Of a stretch of DNA of 64,000 bases, positions 11,161 to 22,325 are shown piece by piece. Below the pieces are notes generated by a model, which saw nothing but the letters and a program-made list of their open reading frames with translations, did no database searches and had not been told where the DNA came from. How positions within the stretch are numbered: the stretch's first letter is position 1; each line of letters opens with the position of its first letter. Location: contig OX940861.1 of assembly GCA_954871525.1 (NCBI GenBank), positions 33,059,201 to 33,123,200 on the forward strand, read 5' to 3'. The position numbers and the translations under genes are program-made. This DNA comes from Parietaria judaica (Eukaryota > Streptophyta > Magnoliopsida > Rosales > Urticaceae).

Positions 11161-14100
11161 CAAAAAGTTAATTTGTTTGGCTTACAAATTTTTAATTTTG
11201 TTCGTGTTAATCTTAAGATATTTTTTATTTTCAATTTCTATTAGGTTTTCGAGTTTCAATCATTCATGGACTCGCTCTTCTTCTCTGGCCTTCATCGGTC
11301 AGTTTTTTGTCATTGTTATTATCATATAATCTATGCTTATAGTTTTATGATTAGTTTTATTGTTACCGTTTGATCGATTAGTTTCACTGATAGTTTTACT
11401 ATTGCAGTTTGATTATAGATTAGTCTTTCTATTAGTTTTACAATAACAAAGATGAAAATCAAGCGGAGAAAGAGAAAGAGAGGGGATTAAATCAATTAGA
11501 CGGTTATTCATTCGGGAAAAGGTACAACTTTTGGTGAAGAGTTTCTAATGATACTTTATTATTTGTGATTCTTGGTTTTAGTTTTTATTGATTGATACGA
11601 TTTTTTCGGTCCAGTTCTTCCGATATGAGACAAGAAGCAGATGAAAAAACGTCGCTTCTCTCTACAATTATACATTCTTAGTGTAGTTTGTTAAAGGCAA
11701 TTTGTATTTTCCTATATGTGCTTACATGCAGATTTGTTCTATTAATTTTTTCTGAATCATAATACAGATTATTCATGTTTTTAGATTAAAGTTTTTTATG
11801 GATATCTGAAGTAATGCTCAAGTATAAAAGGTCGGACTTAGAACTAGAAGTGTTCAATATCCAATTTAATTTTTTATATCCGGTTTTTTTGTCTTGAATT
11901 TTACAGATCAGGAAGATAAATAAAAATGACATCGACACAAAAGTTATACAGATTCGTCGTCTCTCTGTAAGTTTCTTACGTCAATCACAACTTCTTGATA
12001 ATGTTTCTCGGTCACAATTTAAATTTTTTGTTGTATCACAACTTTTGATTAAGTTTTCACAATATAATTTCATATTAAAATCTTTGATTTTTATAATGAA
12101 ATGTAATTATGTCGCATAACGATAAAATAATATACGGATTTAATGCCTTTAGAATCTGCCCTTCTGCCATGGTCTTTATGTGTGATGTTAAAAATGAGTG
12201 GTTATTTTTTAATAATCATGTATTATTAGAAATGTAGTCATCGTTTTGTATAGCTTCATATATAAGAAATTTTATGTAATTTAATTAACCAGGTCAACTT
12301 TTATATGCCGTCTCTCAAATTCAAAAACGACCTCCATCGATGTGTTTTTTGTTATTATTATTATATAATCTATCTTCTATGCTAATAGTTCTATGATTAG
12401 TTTTACTTTTACTCATAGTTTTACTATTACACTTTGATGATAGATTAGTTTTCCATATACTTTTGCTAATCTGATGCTATTGAATTATTTCTAATAAAGA
12501 TTTGCAATAGTGCTATTTGATCGATTATATCTATTGCTTCTTGATTAATTATTTAATGATCTATTTCTACTTGGAACCAAGTGTTTGATAATAGGAGAAA
12601 CCGAACATTAAAGTTTCAGAACACTCTTCTCTCTGTGGGTTTTTTTTCCTTTAGAAAAAAAATATAAGGTGTGTTTGTACTACTTATAAAGTACTTTCCT
12701 TTTTACATGCTATTAGTACCACAAATGAAATTTCTGCGCTATTATTAGTTTCAGAAATAATATCTTGAGAATTAAATGATTTACACATTGTTTATCAAAG
12801 AGTGACATCTATTGGCATATATGTTTGACCTAATTAAAAATGGATCGAATTATGGATTGTGTCATAAAAACCCTTATGTCCACGTCCCAATCGCCCCCGG
12901 AGGAATATGTGCCTCTAAAAGATTTTTTATACTATGCCCAATCCACATTGTTGTAACCTCTTATGTTTAATGCTCATTAGTGATAAATAAATAATTTGAC
13001 TTATTCACGATGTTGAATGAATTGTATTCAAGTGCAAGTATAAGTATCAGACGCAAAAATAGTATTGATTTGTTAATTTATTTTTATTTCTTAAATATAG
13101 TTTTTGAATCTGCAGTCAATTTTGTCAATTTAAGAATGATGCTCTGACCTCTTAAGTGATGACCGAGAGAGGGAATCCAATATTTGGTGATTTTCGACTT
13201 TCAGAGGTACTTCTTTATGACTCGCATTCTCTTCTCTAATTGTCTAATTGTCAAATGTTATGTCATTTCTAACTAGATTATGAAGTTTTCACTGTTATAA
13301 TACATAGTGAAAACAAATTACTAATTTAGTACCTTTAGATCCGTCCTTCTAATTTTTTCCTTGTGTGTAAAGTTAAAAATTATATTGATTGATTTTTGGT
13401 AGCCTGTATCATAGAAATGTAATCATGTTTTTCCTTTAGCTACCCGATATAAGAAAATTTATGTATCTTAATTTCCAAAATATACTTTCAGTCGCCATTT
13501 GTAAAATTTAACATAGAAAAGTGTTCTCTATGATATTAGTTGATATGGGCTCTACTTTTCGTTCTACCATGTTCTATCCAATTTGTTCCGATTGATTATA
13601 GAAGACATATGAGATATTTTGCTTTGTTTTTTTTTTTAGTGTGTAAGTGTATTAAAAAGAAAATTTGACATGTGAAAATACATTTTGCTTTTTTTTTGCG
13701 TGTGTATAGAAATGAAATTGATATATTGCTACTCAATTTGTAAGACCAAATAAGACTTCAAGAGTTTCCAAAAAAAAAAAAACATTATCATGATATCACA
13801 CATAAAGTTCTCTCCTATGTCTGGCAGTATTTCATCAGTTATCTTTGAAACATATTAGCAACAAGTGATTGGGATTTGAAACAATTTGTAAGACCAAATA
13901 AGACTTTGCAAAAAAAAAAAAATTATCATGATATCACACATAAAGTTCTCTCCACTTAGTTGCTTGGGTTCACATTCTGGGATTAGGATATGAATGTGTT
14001 TGGAGGTTTGAAGTCGTATGGGAATCCAAAATGCAAGAAATTAATTTTGATTTGTTTGGATTACTATGGTTTCATCGAGCCTTAAGTCATAATTTTGCTT

Positions 14101-16081
14101 GGAAGCGCATAAATTCTTTCTTGATATTCAAAATTCACGCATGTCGAGTATTATTGTATTGTTATCTGAGATATACATTGATCGACATCCACCAATGTGG
14201 ATGTCGCTTTTCATTAGCTATGAAAATGGACAATCTCGCAGTAGAGCACATATGAGCACAGATGCGGTTAAGAGGTGATGAAAATGAGAAAGCAGGCCAT
14301 TGACTGGACGCCAAACTTGCTATGGCCAGCTTGCGAATTTGAGCGCATGTGTGGTAAGACGAGTGTCGGCTCATTATGCGGAAGGGATAGTGTTTATCTT
14401 TTCCAGTTCTTCCTATACCGAAGGATCTGTTCTTAAGAAAGTGCGAGTTTACCTAAACTCCCACGAATAGACCTGGTTTGCACCTATTAATTGTGTCTAT
14501 TTTATTAATTTTGTTCCATGATTAGTTGTCGTATTGACGTTAGTATTTCCCGGTTTAGATCCTATGTTTATCGATTTTACACAGGTACTTCTATATTGGA
14601 TTTCAACATAGATTTATCATCCTACATCCAGGATATGTTTTATTTTTAGATCTTATTTTAGTGAAAAATCAAAATACTTGTTAGTAACATGAATCGAAGG
14701 GATGTGTTTCATTAACATAATGTTCTTATTGATTGCCATGGTGTAAAATTATTTCTCAATAATTCATTCATGTTTTCTCTAAATTTTGGGCGAATTTTAT
14801 GATTTAGTTCATCATAGGTGCCAAAATTGGTTGTAACTTCGCATGACATGCATAATTTTGGAGACCAATTGAACACTCGACCTTGATAGTGAGTCTCTAC
14901 TCTCTACCAATTAAACTATGACTGTTTAATTTCATATTATCATTGTATTAATTTATTTGCAATCATTAACTAAGTTAATATTATATATATAGATACATAT
15001 ATATATATATCTTCATATCATTCATTTTGCTTAAATATAGATGATTGAATTAATTCGGATTTCAGTGAGCTGAGCATATTTGTATAGTTACTATATTTGA
15101 TCTTTGTTTTTATTTGTCTGATTGGGTTGCTCTGCTCACAAGAGAATATGCTTTTAATTGTTTTTAAAATAAATATAAAAGTATAACGGATTTATTAGAC
15201 TTTGCATAAGTTATAATGGTTTAGCTTTCTTATTTGTCATTTTTTTTTATTTTTTTTTATATAGGTATTGTTCATCTGCTGGCGAGAATCAGTTTCTTAG
15301 CAAAGCACAACGCACTATATATACTTACACTTTGTTTTCATCTTGAGTATGTCGACTCTAATCTCTATGTTTTATTTTATATTTTGTTTCCATTTTTTTA
15401 GGTAGTAATAAAGATTATTTTTTTGCTAAAAAAAAGGCAATGGTTGTATATCTCAATCTCAATAATGTGTGTTAACTTGATGAAGCATGAGCTCCGGCCA
15501 ATATCTTTTGTTTTTTGTTTTTTGTTTTTTTTGTGTGTGTGTTTTTTTTTTTGGTGAATGTGTAAATCTATTTATATTGTCAATATATTCTGTTAAAATT
15601 CCATGCCATGGGTTTATAAGGCGTCAAATCTATATATGAGTAGTGTTTGTTATAATAGTCTCAAAACTCTTTTGATTCATTCTATCGACTCTGAGAATAT
15701 ATTATTTTCGTTATAATACAAAATTAAGAACTACAATAAAGCTTTTAAGTTGTAAGGTTAGTTTTAGTTCTTTTTTATCTCCTAGAGGCTAATGTAAATC
15801 ACGTATTATGGGTTTTGGAGATAGATTTTCAGTATTAGTATGTGAATTCATGTATCAATTTTATTATTGAAAAATAGAAAAACGTTAAATTAAGGAGAAT
15901 AATGTAAGAATTAAGAAGCTATAATAGTATCCTTTGTTTCTCGGCCATTTGCGGTAAAAATATACATGAAAGGTTCATCACCTTAAGCCCTTAAGTTATA
16001 ACGTTGTTATTTCAGAAATGTTATCCTTTGAACTTTGTTTTTGGGTCATTTTACATTTGTGTTAAACATAATTAGTCTTTA

Positions 16082-16083
<2 letters not shown>
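11161..16083. other. Non-coding interior of the Helitron
   Basis: AT-rich sequence without a recognised gene. A 75-bp direct repeat is at 13741-13816 and 13889-13957, with shared core TTATCATGATATCACACATA. Short AT dinucleotide runs lie near 14988-15011. A 74-codon frame at 14031 resembles nothing I know. Confidence 0.5.
13741..13957 (+). repeat. Direct repeat pair inside the Helitron
   Basis: Two copies of about 70-76 bp (13741-13816 and 13889-13957) share TAAGACCAAATAAGACTT, an A-run and ATCACACATAAAGTTCTCTC. They differ mainly in the A-run length and a few bases, suggesting a local duplication. Confidence 0.8.

Positions 16084-16151
<68 letters not shown>
16084..16151 (+). repeat. (TTA)n microsatellite
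   Basis: About 22 uninterrupted TTA units. Long perfect tracts like this are usually length-variable. Confidence 0.95.
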
Positions 16152-16153
<2 letters not shown>

Positions 16154-16494
16154 ATGACAAGCTCATACGTAGTCATTTACTCATTCTATTATCAAATTAG
16201 TTAATGGATGTTAAATAAAATTTTGACATAAATTTGTGGCAAACGTATGTTTATACAGCCCAATTATATATGTTTTTCTAAAAAAGATTAACATCAAAAT
16301 TCCAACAAAAACAACGAGAGGCAAAAACATTAACAACATATGATTAATTGCCGGAAAAAAAAAAAAAAAAAGGACTGAAGTTCACTTCTCTTAAAAAAAT
16401 ATATATCTATATATATATATCTTTACTTAAAAAGAAATATACGTACTTTTTCCATAAAAAATGGATAATGACAGCCAAAAAACCTATGTTCTAA

Positions 16495-17100
16495 GGGTGT
16501 GTTTGTTTGCACTTATTAAGCATCTAATTCTTAATGAGTTAGATGTATAACTATTGAGTGCATTTGTTTTATCTTTAAAAAGTCTTAATAAGTGTAAATT
16601 AACTAAATTAAAAATAATAATTATTTTATTAAGTAAATAATTAAATAATGAACTAAATAATCAAATTAATTTATTCATGAAAAATTATGATTACGTTTAG
16701 TCATATAATTTTAATATTATTTATTTATATATTAACAAATAGTTTATACTAATTATTTCTTGAAAAAATAATATTAAATATAATTAAAATTATATGTAAT
16801 ATTATTTAATGATATGAATAAAATCTTAAATATTTTTATTAGTTTTAAAGTTAATACTATATCAAATATTTTAATAAATTATATTAATATCTATTTTACA
16901 ATAGGTATTTTTTTCTCAAAGTTTAAATAAAACAATAATTTTTATTGAATACTATATCATAAAATTAGATCACATCTGTATTCAGATCTTAAAAAATGAA
17001 CAAACTTGATATTTAGTCATTCAGATAAGATGTAACATCTTAATAATCCGATGCATTCAGATTCAGACGTCTTAATCTTAAAAAATAAATAAACAGAACG
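16495..17100. mobile_element. Tourist-like (PIF/Harbinger) MITE
   Basis: A 606-bp segment with ends GGGTGTGTTTGTTT and, reverse complemented, CGTTCTGTTTATTT (10 of 14 matching), flanked by TAA at 16492-16494 and 17101-17103. A TAA duplication with GG(G/C)TCTGTTTG-like ends is typical of Tourist MITEs. It has no coding capacity and is nested in the Helitron close to its 3' end. Confidence 0.7.
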
Positions 17101-17299
17101 TAAATCTTTTTTTTTTTGTGGCAGATGTTTCTAATATTTCTCAAATATATTTTATCATATTCCATAAAGAACAAGTGAATAACATTAGACAATTATTTTA
17201 GCAATTGTTGAGCGCGAAGTTATATTTTTTTTCTTTCATTTACCGCACTTAATATTTCCTATGATTTTATATAATTAATTTAAATATTATTTTCAAGAA

Positions 17300-17318
17300 C
17301 ACCGTGCGAAGCACGGTG
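17300..17318 (+). other. Helitron 3' subterminal hairpin
   Basis: An 8-bp perfect stem (CACCGTGC / GCACGGTG) with a GAA loop, 12 bases before the CTAG terminus. This is the structural signal for the end of rolling-circle transposition. Confidence 0.85.
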
Positions 17319-17330
17319 CCATTTCACTAG

Positions 17331-18201
17331 TCTATATTTAATTCAAAGATAAGAAAGTGAGTGAAGGGACTAAAAGGGCGTTCTCTTGTCTCTGCTGTTG
17401 GATCTCTCATCAAACCAAAACCTCTCCTTTTTGCTTCGACCTTTCCAATGGACGGCTTTGGCCTTTCTCCACAATCCTATTCTCCATATAACTGATATCT
17501 CCACTTTTGTTACCTTCTCCAACATTAAAACATACATATCTTGTGAGATTTCTTAATTAGTTACAGTCTCTAACATTAAAACATACATATCTTATTAGAT
17601 TTCTTAATTATTAATTAGATATTGTTACAAGGACAAGTATGTATCAAATTGTTCTATTAGTATTATTTTGTATTAGTTTATTTCCTCACCTTATCACTCT
17701 ATGTTAAATTGTCACTTTTTGTGTATACAATATTTCCCCTCAACTAATCACTCTATTAATTAATATTTTTCTTTTATTTTATCAATTAATTTTCCCCCGA
17801 CCTTTTAATATGTATCTAAATGATGCATTTCCCATGAATCTTTACTGTTTTCTGTTGGAACTTTTAAGGGAAAAATTCTATTTTTAATGATTTGATAGAA
17901 ATAGGGAACTTAGATTGAGCGTTGTAGATAGTGAAGATGGGAATGTCGAAATGTTTTTCTGCACAATTTGGTGAAAACATTAATTTTTTTAAAGTCAAGG
18001 AAAAAAAAAAAATACCCTCACATTTTGAGAGAATGTAGATGGTTTATGGAAACTAAAGAAGATCCACTCAGTATTGCCTTTTCCGATTTCCTATTTCCGA
18101 TTACCACTCATATCAAAAGCTAATGCACAATTTGTATGGAAAAAAAAAGTTTCACAAGCAAATTTATACATAGTGAATCGTGATAATTCAGGAGGCAAAT
18201 T
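17331..18201. other. Intergenic sequence with a short tandem duplication
   Basis: No gene seen. A 39-bp unit at 17521-17559 (AACATTAAAACATACATATC...) is repeated at 17572-17610 with few changes. Confidence 0.55.
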
Positions 18202-18991
18202 TGATGCAGCGGAATAATTGGAAGATCGAAGATCGATCTTGAAACTAGAAAAGATAGAAAACTATCGGGATAGTCGTTCTCGGTCGTTGATTCGCTCGCG
18301 AATACCCGAACGGAGAACCTTCCTTTGCCTATTGATTCGCGCACGAATGCTAGACTCCGGGCATCCAATCACCGTTGATTCGCGCACGAATACCGGCTCT
18401 CAGGCATCAAACTCGACGCTCGCTCACGAGGCTCTCGGATTTGGGGAAAGAAACACAAAGTTTCAATTTTTCATTCATTCAAACTCTAACCAGTACAAGA
18501 CAAAAAATGATGCTTATATAGTGCATCAAAAAAATCCTAACCACAAATGACATGTAGTTACTTTAAAATAGAACGACAACAAAATAAAGTAAAACGACAT
18601 AAAACTTAATAATAATAAAATTTTCGCTCAAAAGATAAAGTCAGCATTTTCAGTCCCTTTAGATCCAATTTTGGCAAAAATTCTCTCGTAATCATGTAGC
18701 TAACGTCCCGAGCTTCGATTTGATATGCAATTTGCACAAATCCGACACTCGAGTCAAAAGATATGGCCGGTCAAAATTGGGACTCTCGCGGAAGCCTTTC
18801 TCCGAACTTTCTTCCGGGTTCACCTATCGGAGCGTCTCTTCTTCTCGGAACGCCTCGTCATAACTCGCGTTCAAATCTTCTGGGATTTTTCTTCCAAGCG
18901 CCTCTCCGAACATCCATGGGTTATGCCCGCATCATTCTCTCCGGGATAGAAAGAATCGTCCTTCAATTCGGGGCTGCGCCGTTGGGCTTCG
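18202..18991 (-). repeat. Array LTR1
   Basis: About 790 bp. It is visibly more diverged from LTR2 and LTR3 than those are from each other, and about 13 bp longer. It starts (plus strand) TGATGCAGCGGAATAATTGG against TGATGCAGTATAATAATAGG in LTR2 and LTR3. Confidence 0.85.
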
Positions 18992-19655
18992 GGTGTTTCA
19001 AATGACGCTTTAGGTTGGGTGGTTCGTGTGGCTCATCGGGGCTGAGTTTCTTGAAGACAATATCAGGCCGCTTGTCGGGCAGCTCATCATGTAGCTCATC
19101 CTCAAGCTCCTTTGTCGGCTGTCCGCTTCGCTTTTTAAATGCCTCATCGGGTAGCTTATTGCACAGCTTGTAGGGAACCAACAAAAATCCGACCTCGGCT
19201 TCCGTTAAACTATCGTCGATTCGAGTTAGGAGGCCCGATCTCACTCGGGGCTGGTTCGCCTCGCTTGGGATGACATCCGTGGTGGCCAAGCTGGACATCA
19301 AATAAATCTCAATGCTCTCCATTTGGGCGCCACATGGCTCGCAAACAGCAAGAATATTCGTTTGAATGGTCTCGACATTCGCCTTGTCATCCGCTGATCC
19401 ACCGTATAAGGTCTCATAGTACACATCATCGTTGTACAAATCATACACGGGTTCATTGTCGAGGTCTTCGACGTACTCCGCCTCGGCGTAAACGGTCTCG
19501 CCGTACCTTGGCTCTTCGTAAGCAGGGACACTTGGCTCCGACTCCTCGAATAAGAGCCAAAAGTGACTCGGAGGGTCTTGCACGGGGTCTTTGGACTCCG
19601 CCTCCTTGAAAAGTAGCCAAAAGTGGCTCGGAGGCTCACCAACGTCTTTCGTCAA
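18963..19655 (-). CDS. Unknown acidic/proline-rich ORF, array unit 1
   Basis: 230 codons on the - strand. The N-terminus carries a duplicated PPSHFWLLF segment (about residues 8-16 and 28-36). Next comes a Tyr/Asp/Glu-rich acidic stretch (about 45-90) with short runs such as NEPVYDLYNDDVYYE, and then a charged C-terminal tail with repeated LPDE/ELHDELPDK-like words. The stop lies about 28 bp inside the adjacent LTR. I recognise no domain. The acidic Tyr-rich stretch loosely recalls linkers in Ty3/gypsy gag-protease proteins, but that is weak. It differs from the copy at 21019-21711 at five codons, all amino-acid-changing. It may be a remnant polyprotein segment rather than a functional protein. 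Confidence 0.5.
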   Translation of the reverse strand: MTKDVGEPPSHFWLLFKEAESKDPVQDPPSHFWLLFEESEPSVPAYEEPRYGETVYAEAEYVEDLDNEPVYDLYNDDVYYETLYGGSADDKANVETIQTNILAVCEPCGAQMESIEIYLMSSLATTDVIPSEANQPRVRSGLLTRIDDSLTEAEVGFLLVPYKLCNKLPDEAFKKRSGQPTKELEDELHDELPDKRPDIVFKKLSPDEPHEPPNLKRHLKHPKPNGAAPN

Positions 19656-20255
19656 ACATATGCCGTGTGTTGAGATTTTCTGGGTTTATCAGGCATTGCG
19701 GAGCGTTCGGGTCGGGCTCTGTGGAGTGTTGACCACATTGTTGAGCTTTTGTATTTGGGGTTATGCAATGTGGCCGTTATACAAAGCAGTTTGGGTGTAG
19801 TATGGCGCTGGGGTTCGGCGTTGTGGCTCTGTGGAGTCTATTGGGGCTTGTCGGAGCATGAAGACACTAATGGGCACATGTCGGGCCGCTGTTGCACTGA
19901 TGAGCGTGCGTTGGGGTGTTGCGGCACTGATGGGGGTGCGTCGCGGAGCTGTGGGCGCGCATAAGGGTGCGTTTTAGGCTGTTTTATGCACTGTGACATT
20001 TCGTCAAACACTTAGCGTACATAGAGGTGAAAATTCTGGGTTGGAAATATTTGAATCTCTTTTCTACCAATTTCGTCAAGCCTCTCTCTTTTTTGCCTGG
20101 GAATTCGATTTCCCCTCTTTCTATGCTCACTCACGGCGGTGTAAATACGCTGTGCTGACCTTTCTATCATTATCTCCACCGATTAAGCCTCCCAGCTTCC
20201 TCTCAGTGTCGCAAACGAGAATCACATCGTGTCAGCATGCTCCAAGATCGTCGAA

Positions 20256-20267
20256 GCTCTGATACCA
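20256..20267 (-). promoter_or_regulatory. Primer binding site, array unit 1
   Basis: Read on the - strand, TGGTATCAGAGC starts three bases after the LTR2 end ...TGCATCA. It is the same tRNA-iMet type as in the copia elements. Confidence 0.88.
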
Positions 20268-20270
20268 AAC

Positions 20271-21047
20271 TGATGCAGTATAATAATAGGAAGATCAAAG
20301 ATCGATCTTGAAACTAGAAAAGATAGAAAACTACAGGATAGTTGTTTTCGGTCGTTGATTCGCTCGTGAATACTCGAACGGAGAACCTTCCTTTTCCTAT
20401 TGATTCGTGCACGAATGCTAGACTCCGGGCATCCAATCACCATTGATTCGCGCATGAATACCGACTCTCAGGCATCAAACTCGACCCTCGCTCACGAGGC
20501 TTTCGGATTTGGGGAAAGAAACACAAAGTTTTAACTATTCATTCATTCAAACTCTAACCATTACAAGACAACAAATGATGCTTATATAGTGCATCAAAAA
20601 AACCCTAACCACAAATGACATGTAGTTTCTTTAAAATAAAACGACAATAAAATAAAGTAAAACGACATAAGACTTAATAATAACAAAATTTCTGCTCAAA
20701 AGACGAAATCAGCATTTTCAGTCCCTTTAGATCGAGTTTTGGCAGAAGTCCTCGGGAGTTGATGTAGCCAACGTCCCGAGCTTCAATTTGCGCAAATCCA
20801 ACACTCGAGTCAAAAGATATGGCCGGTCAAAGTTGGGACTTTCGCGGAAGCCCTTCTCCGAATTTTCTTCCGGGTTCACCTCTCGGAGCGTCTCTTCTTC
20901 TCGGAACGCCTCGTCCTAACTCGTGTTCCAATCTTCTGGGATTTTCCTTCCAAGCGCCTCTCCGAACATCCATGGGTTATGCCCGCATCATTCTCTCCGG
21001 GATAGAAAGAATCGTCCTTCAATTCGGGGCTGCGCCGTTGGGCTTCG
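20271..21047 (-). repeat. Array LTR2 (shared)
   Basis: 777 bp. It serves as the 5' LTR of the left unit and the 3' LTR of the right unit. It is nearly identical to LTR3. Confidence 0.88.
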
Positions 21048-21711
21048 GGTGTTTCAAATGACGCTTTAGGTTGGGTGGTTCGTGTGGCTCATCGGGGCTG
21101 AGTTTCTTGAAGACCATATCAGGCCGCTTGTCGGGCAGCTCATCATGTAGCTCATCCTCAAGCTCCTTTGTCGGCTGTCCGCTTCGCTTTTTAAATGCCT
21201 CATCGGGTAGCTTATTGCACAGCTTGTAGGGAACCAACAAAAATCCGACCTCGGCTTCCGTTAAACTATCGTCGATTCGAGTTAGGAGGCTCGATCTCAC
21301 TCGGGGCTGGTTCGCCTCGCTTGGGATGACATCCGTGGTGGCCAAGCTGGACATCAAATAAATCTCAATGCTCTCCATTTGGGCGCCACATGGCTCGCAA
21401 ACAGCAAGAATATTCGTTTGAACGGTCTCGACATTCGCCTTGTCATCCGCTGATCCACCGTATAAGGTCTCATAGTACACATCATCGTTGTACAAATCAT
21501 ACACGGGTTCATTGTCGAGGCCTTCGACGTACTCCGCCTCGGCGTAAACGGTCTCGCCGTACTTTGGCTCTTCGTAAGCAGGGACACTTGGCTCCGACTC
21601 CTCGAATAAGAGCCAAAAGTGACTCGGAGGGTCTTGCACGGGGTCTTTGGACTCCGCCTCCTTGAAAAGTAGCCAAAAGTGGCTCGGAGGCTCACCAACG
21701 TCTTTCGTCAA
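21019..21711 (-). CDS. Unknown acidic/proline-rich ORF, array unit 2
   Basis: The second copy of the 230-codon frame at 18963-19655, with the same start, length and stop inside the LTR. The five codon differences are R/K, D/G, I/V, G/S and I/M; I saw no silent change by eye. The copies are too similar to show selection: a recent duplication would look the same. No known domain is recognised. Confidence 0.5.
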   Translation of the reverse strand: MTKDVGEPPSHFWLLFKEAESKDPVQDPPSHFWLLFEESEPSVPAYEEPKYGETVYAEAEYVEGLDNEPVYDLYNDDVYYETLYGGSADDKANVETVQTNILAVCEPCGAQMESIEIYLMSSLATTDVIPSEANQPRVRSSLLTRIDDSLTEAEVGFLLVPYKLCNKLPDEAFKKRSGQPTKELEDELHDELPDKRPDMVFKKLSPDEPHEPPNLKRHLKHPKPNGAAPN

Positions 21712-22310
21712 ACATATGCCGTGTGTTGAGATTTTCTGGGTTTATCAGGCATTGCGGAGCGTTCGGGTCGGGCTCTGTGGAGTGTTGACCACATTGTGGA
21801 GCTTTTGTATTTGGGGTTATGCAATGTGGCCGTTATACAAGCAGTTTGGGTGTAGTATGGCGCTGGGGTTCGGCGTTGTGGCTCTGTGGAGTCTATTGGG
21901 GCTTGTCGAAGCATGAAGACACTAATGGGCACATGTCGGGCCGCTGTTGCACTGATGAGCGTGCGTTGGGGTGTTGCGGCACTGATGGGGGTGCGTCGGG
22001 GAGCTGTGGGCGCGCATAAGGGTGCGTTTTAGGCTGTTTTATGCACTGTGACATTTCGTCAAACACTTAGCGTACATAGAGGTGAAAATTCTGGGTTGGA
22101 AATATTTGAATCTCTTTTCTACCAATTTCGTCAAGCCTCTCTCTTTTTTTCCTGGGAATTCGATTTCCCCTCTTTCTATGCTCACTCACGGCGGTGTAAA
22201 TACGCTGTGCTGACCTTTCTATCATTATCTCCACCGATTAAGCCTCCCAGCTTCCTCTCAGTGTCGCAAACGAGAATCACATCGTGTCAGCATGCTCCAA
22301 GATCGTCGAA

Positions 22311-22322
22311 GCTCTGATACCA
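22311..22322 (-). promoter_or_regulatory. Primer binding site, array unit 2
   Basis: TGGTATCAGAGC on the - strand, three bases inside LTR3, at the same spacing as in unit 1. Confidence 0.88.
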
Positions 22323-22325
22323 AAC

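Larger units (their letters stand above)
10334..17330 (+). mobile_element. Non-autonomous Helitron, 7.0 kb
   Basis: The 5' end reads TCTATATATATATAAAAG after an A (10333), and the 3' end reads CATTTCACTAG before a T (17331). This fits the 5'-TC...CTRG-3' structure inserted between A and T. Twelve bases before the 3' end is an 8-bp perfect hairpin (17300-17318, CACCGTGC-GAA-GCACGGTG). No RepHel helicase frame is present, so the element depends on a partner. It carries a gene-like stretch at 10530-11160, a 75-bp direct repeat near 13741/13889, a (TTA)n tract and a Tourist-like MITE, and is otherwise AT-rich non-coding sequence. Confidence 0.85.

Noticed and set aside
14031..14374. Overlapping frames of 70-74 codons inside the Helitron
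   Set aside because: No similarity recognised, AT-rich composition and no splice context. Short frames like this are expected by chance.
19334..19609. Plus-strand frame of 91 codons opposite the array ORF, repeated at 21390
   Set aside because: It is a mirror-frame shadow of the GC-rich minus-strand 230-codon frame; the repeat only reflects the tandem duplication.
20256..20267. GCTCTGATACCA motifs considered as tRNA gene pieces
   Set aside because: They are primer binding sites next to LTR ends; no cloverleaf surrounds them.
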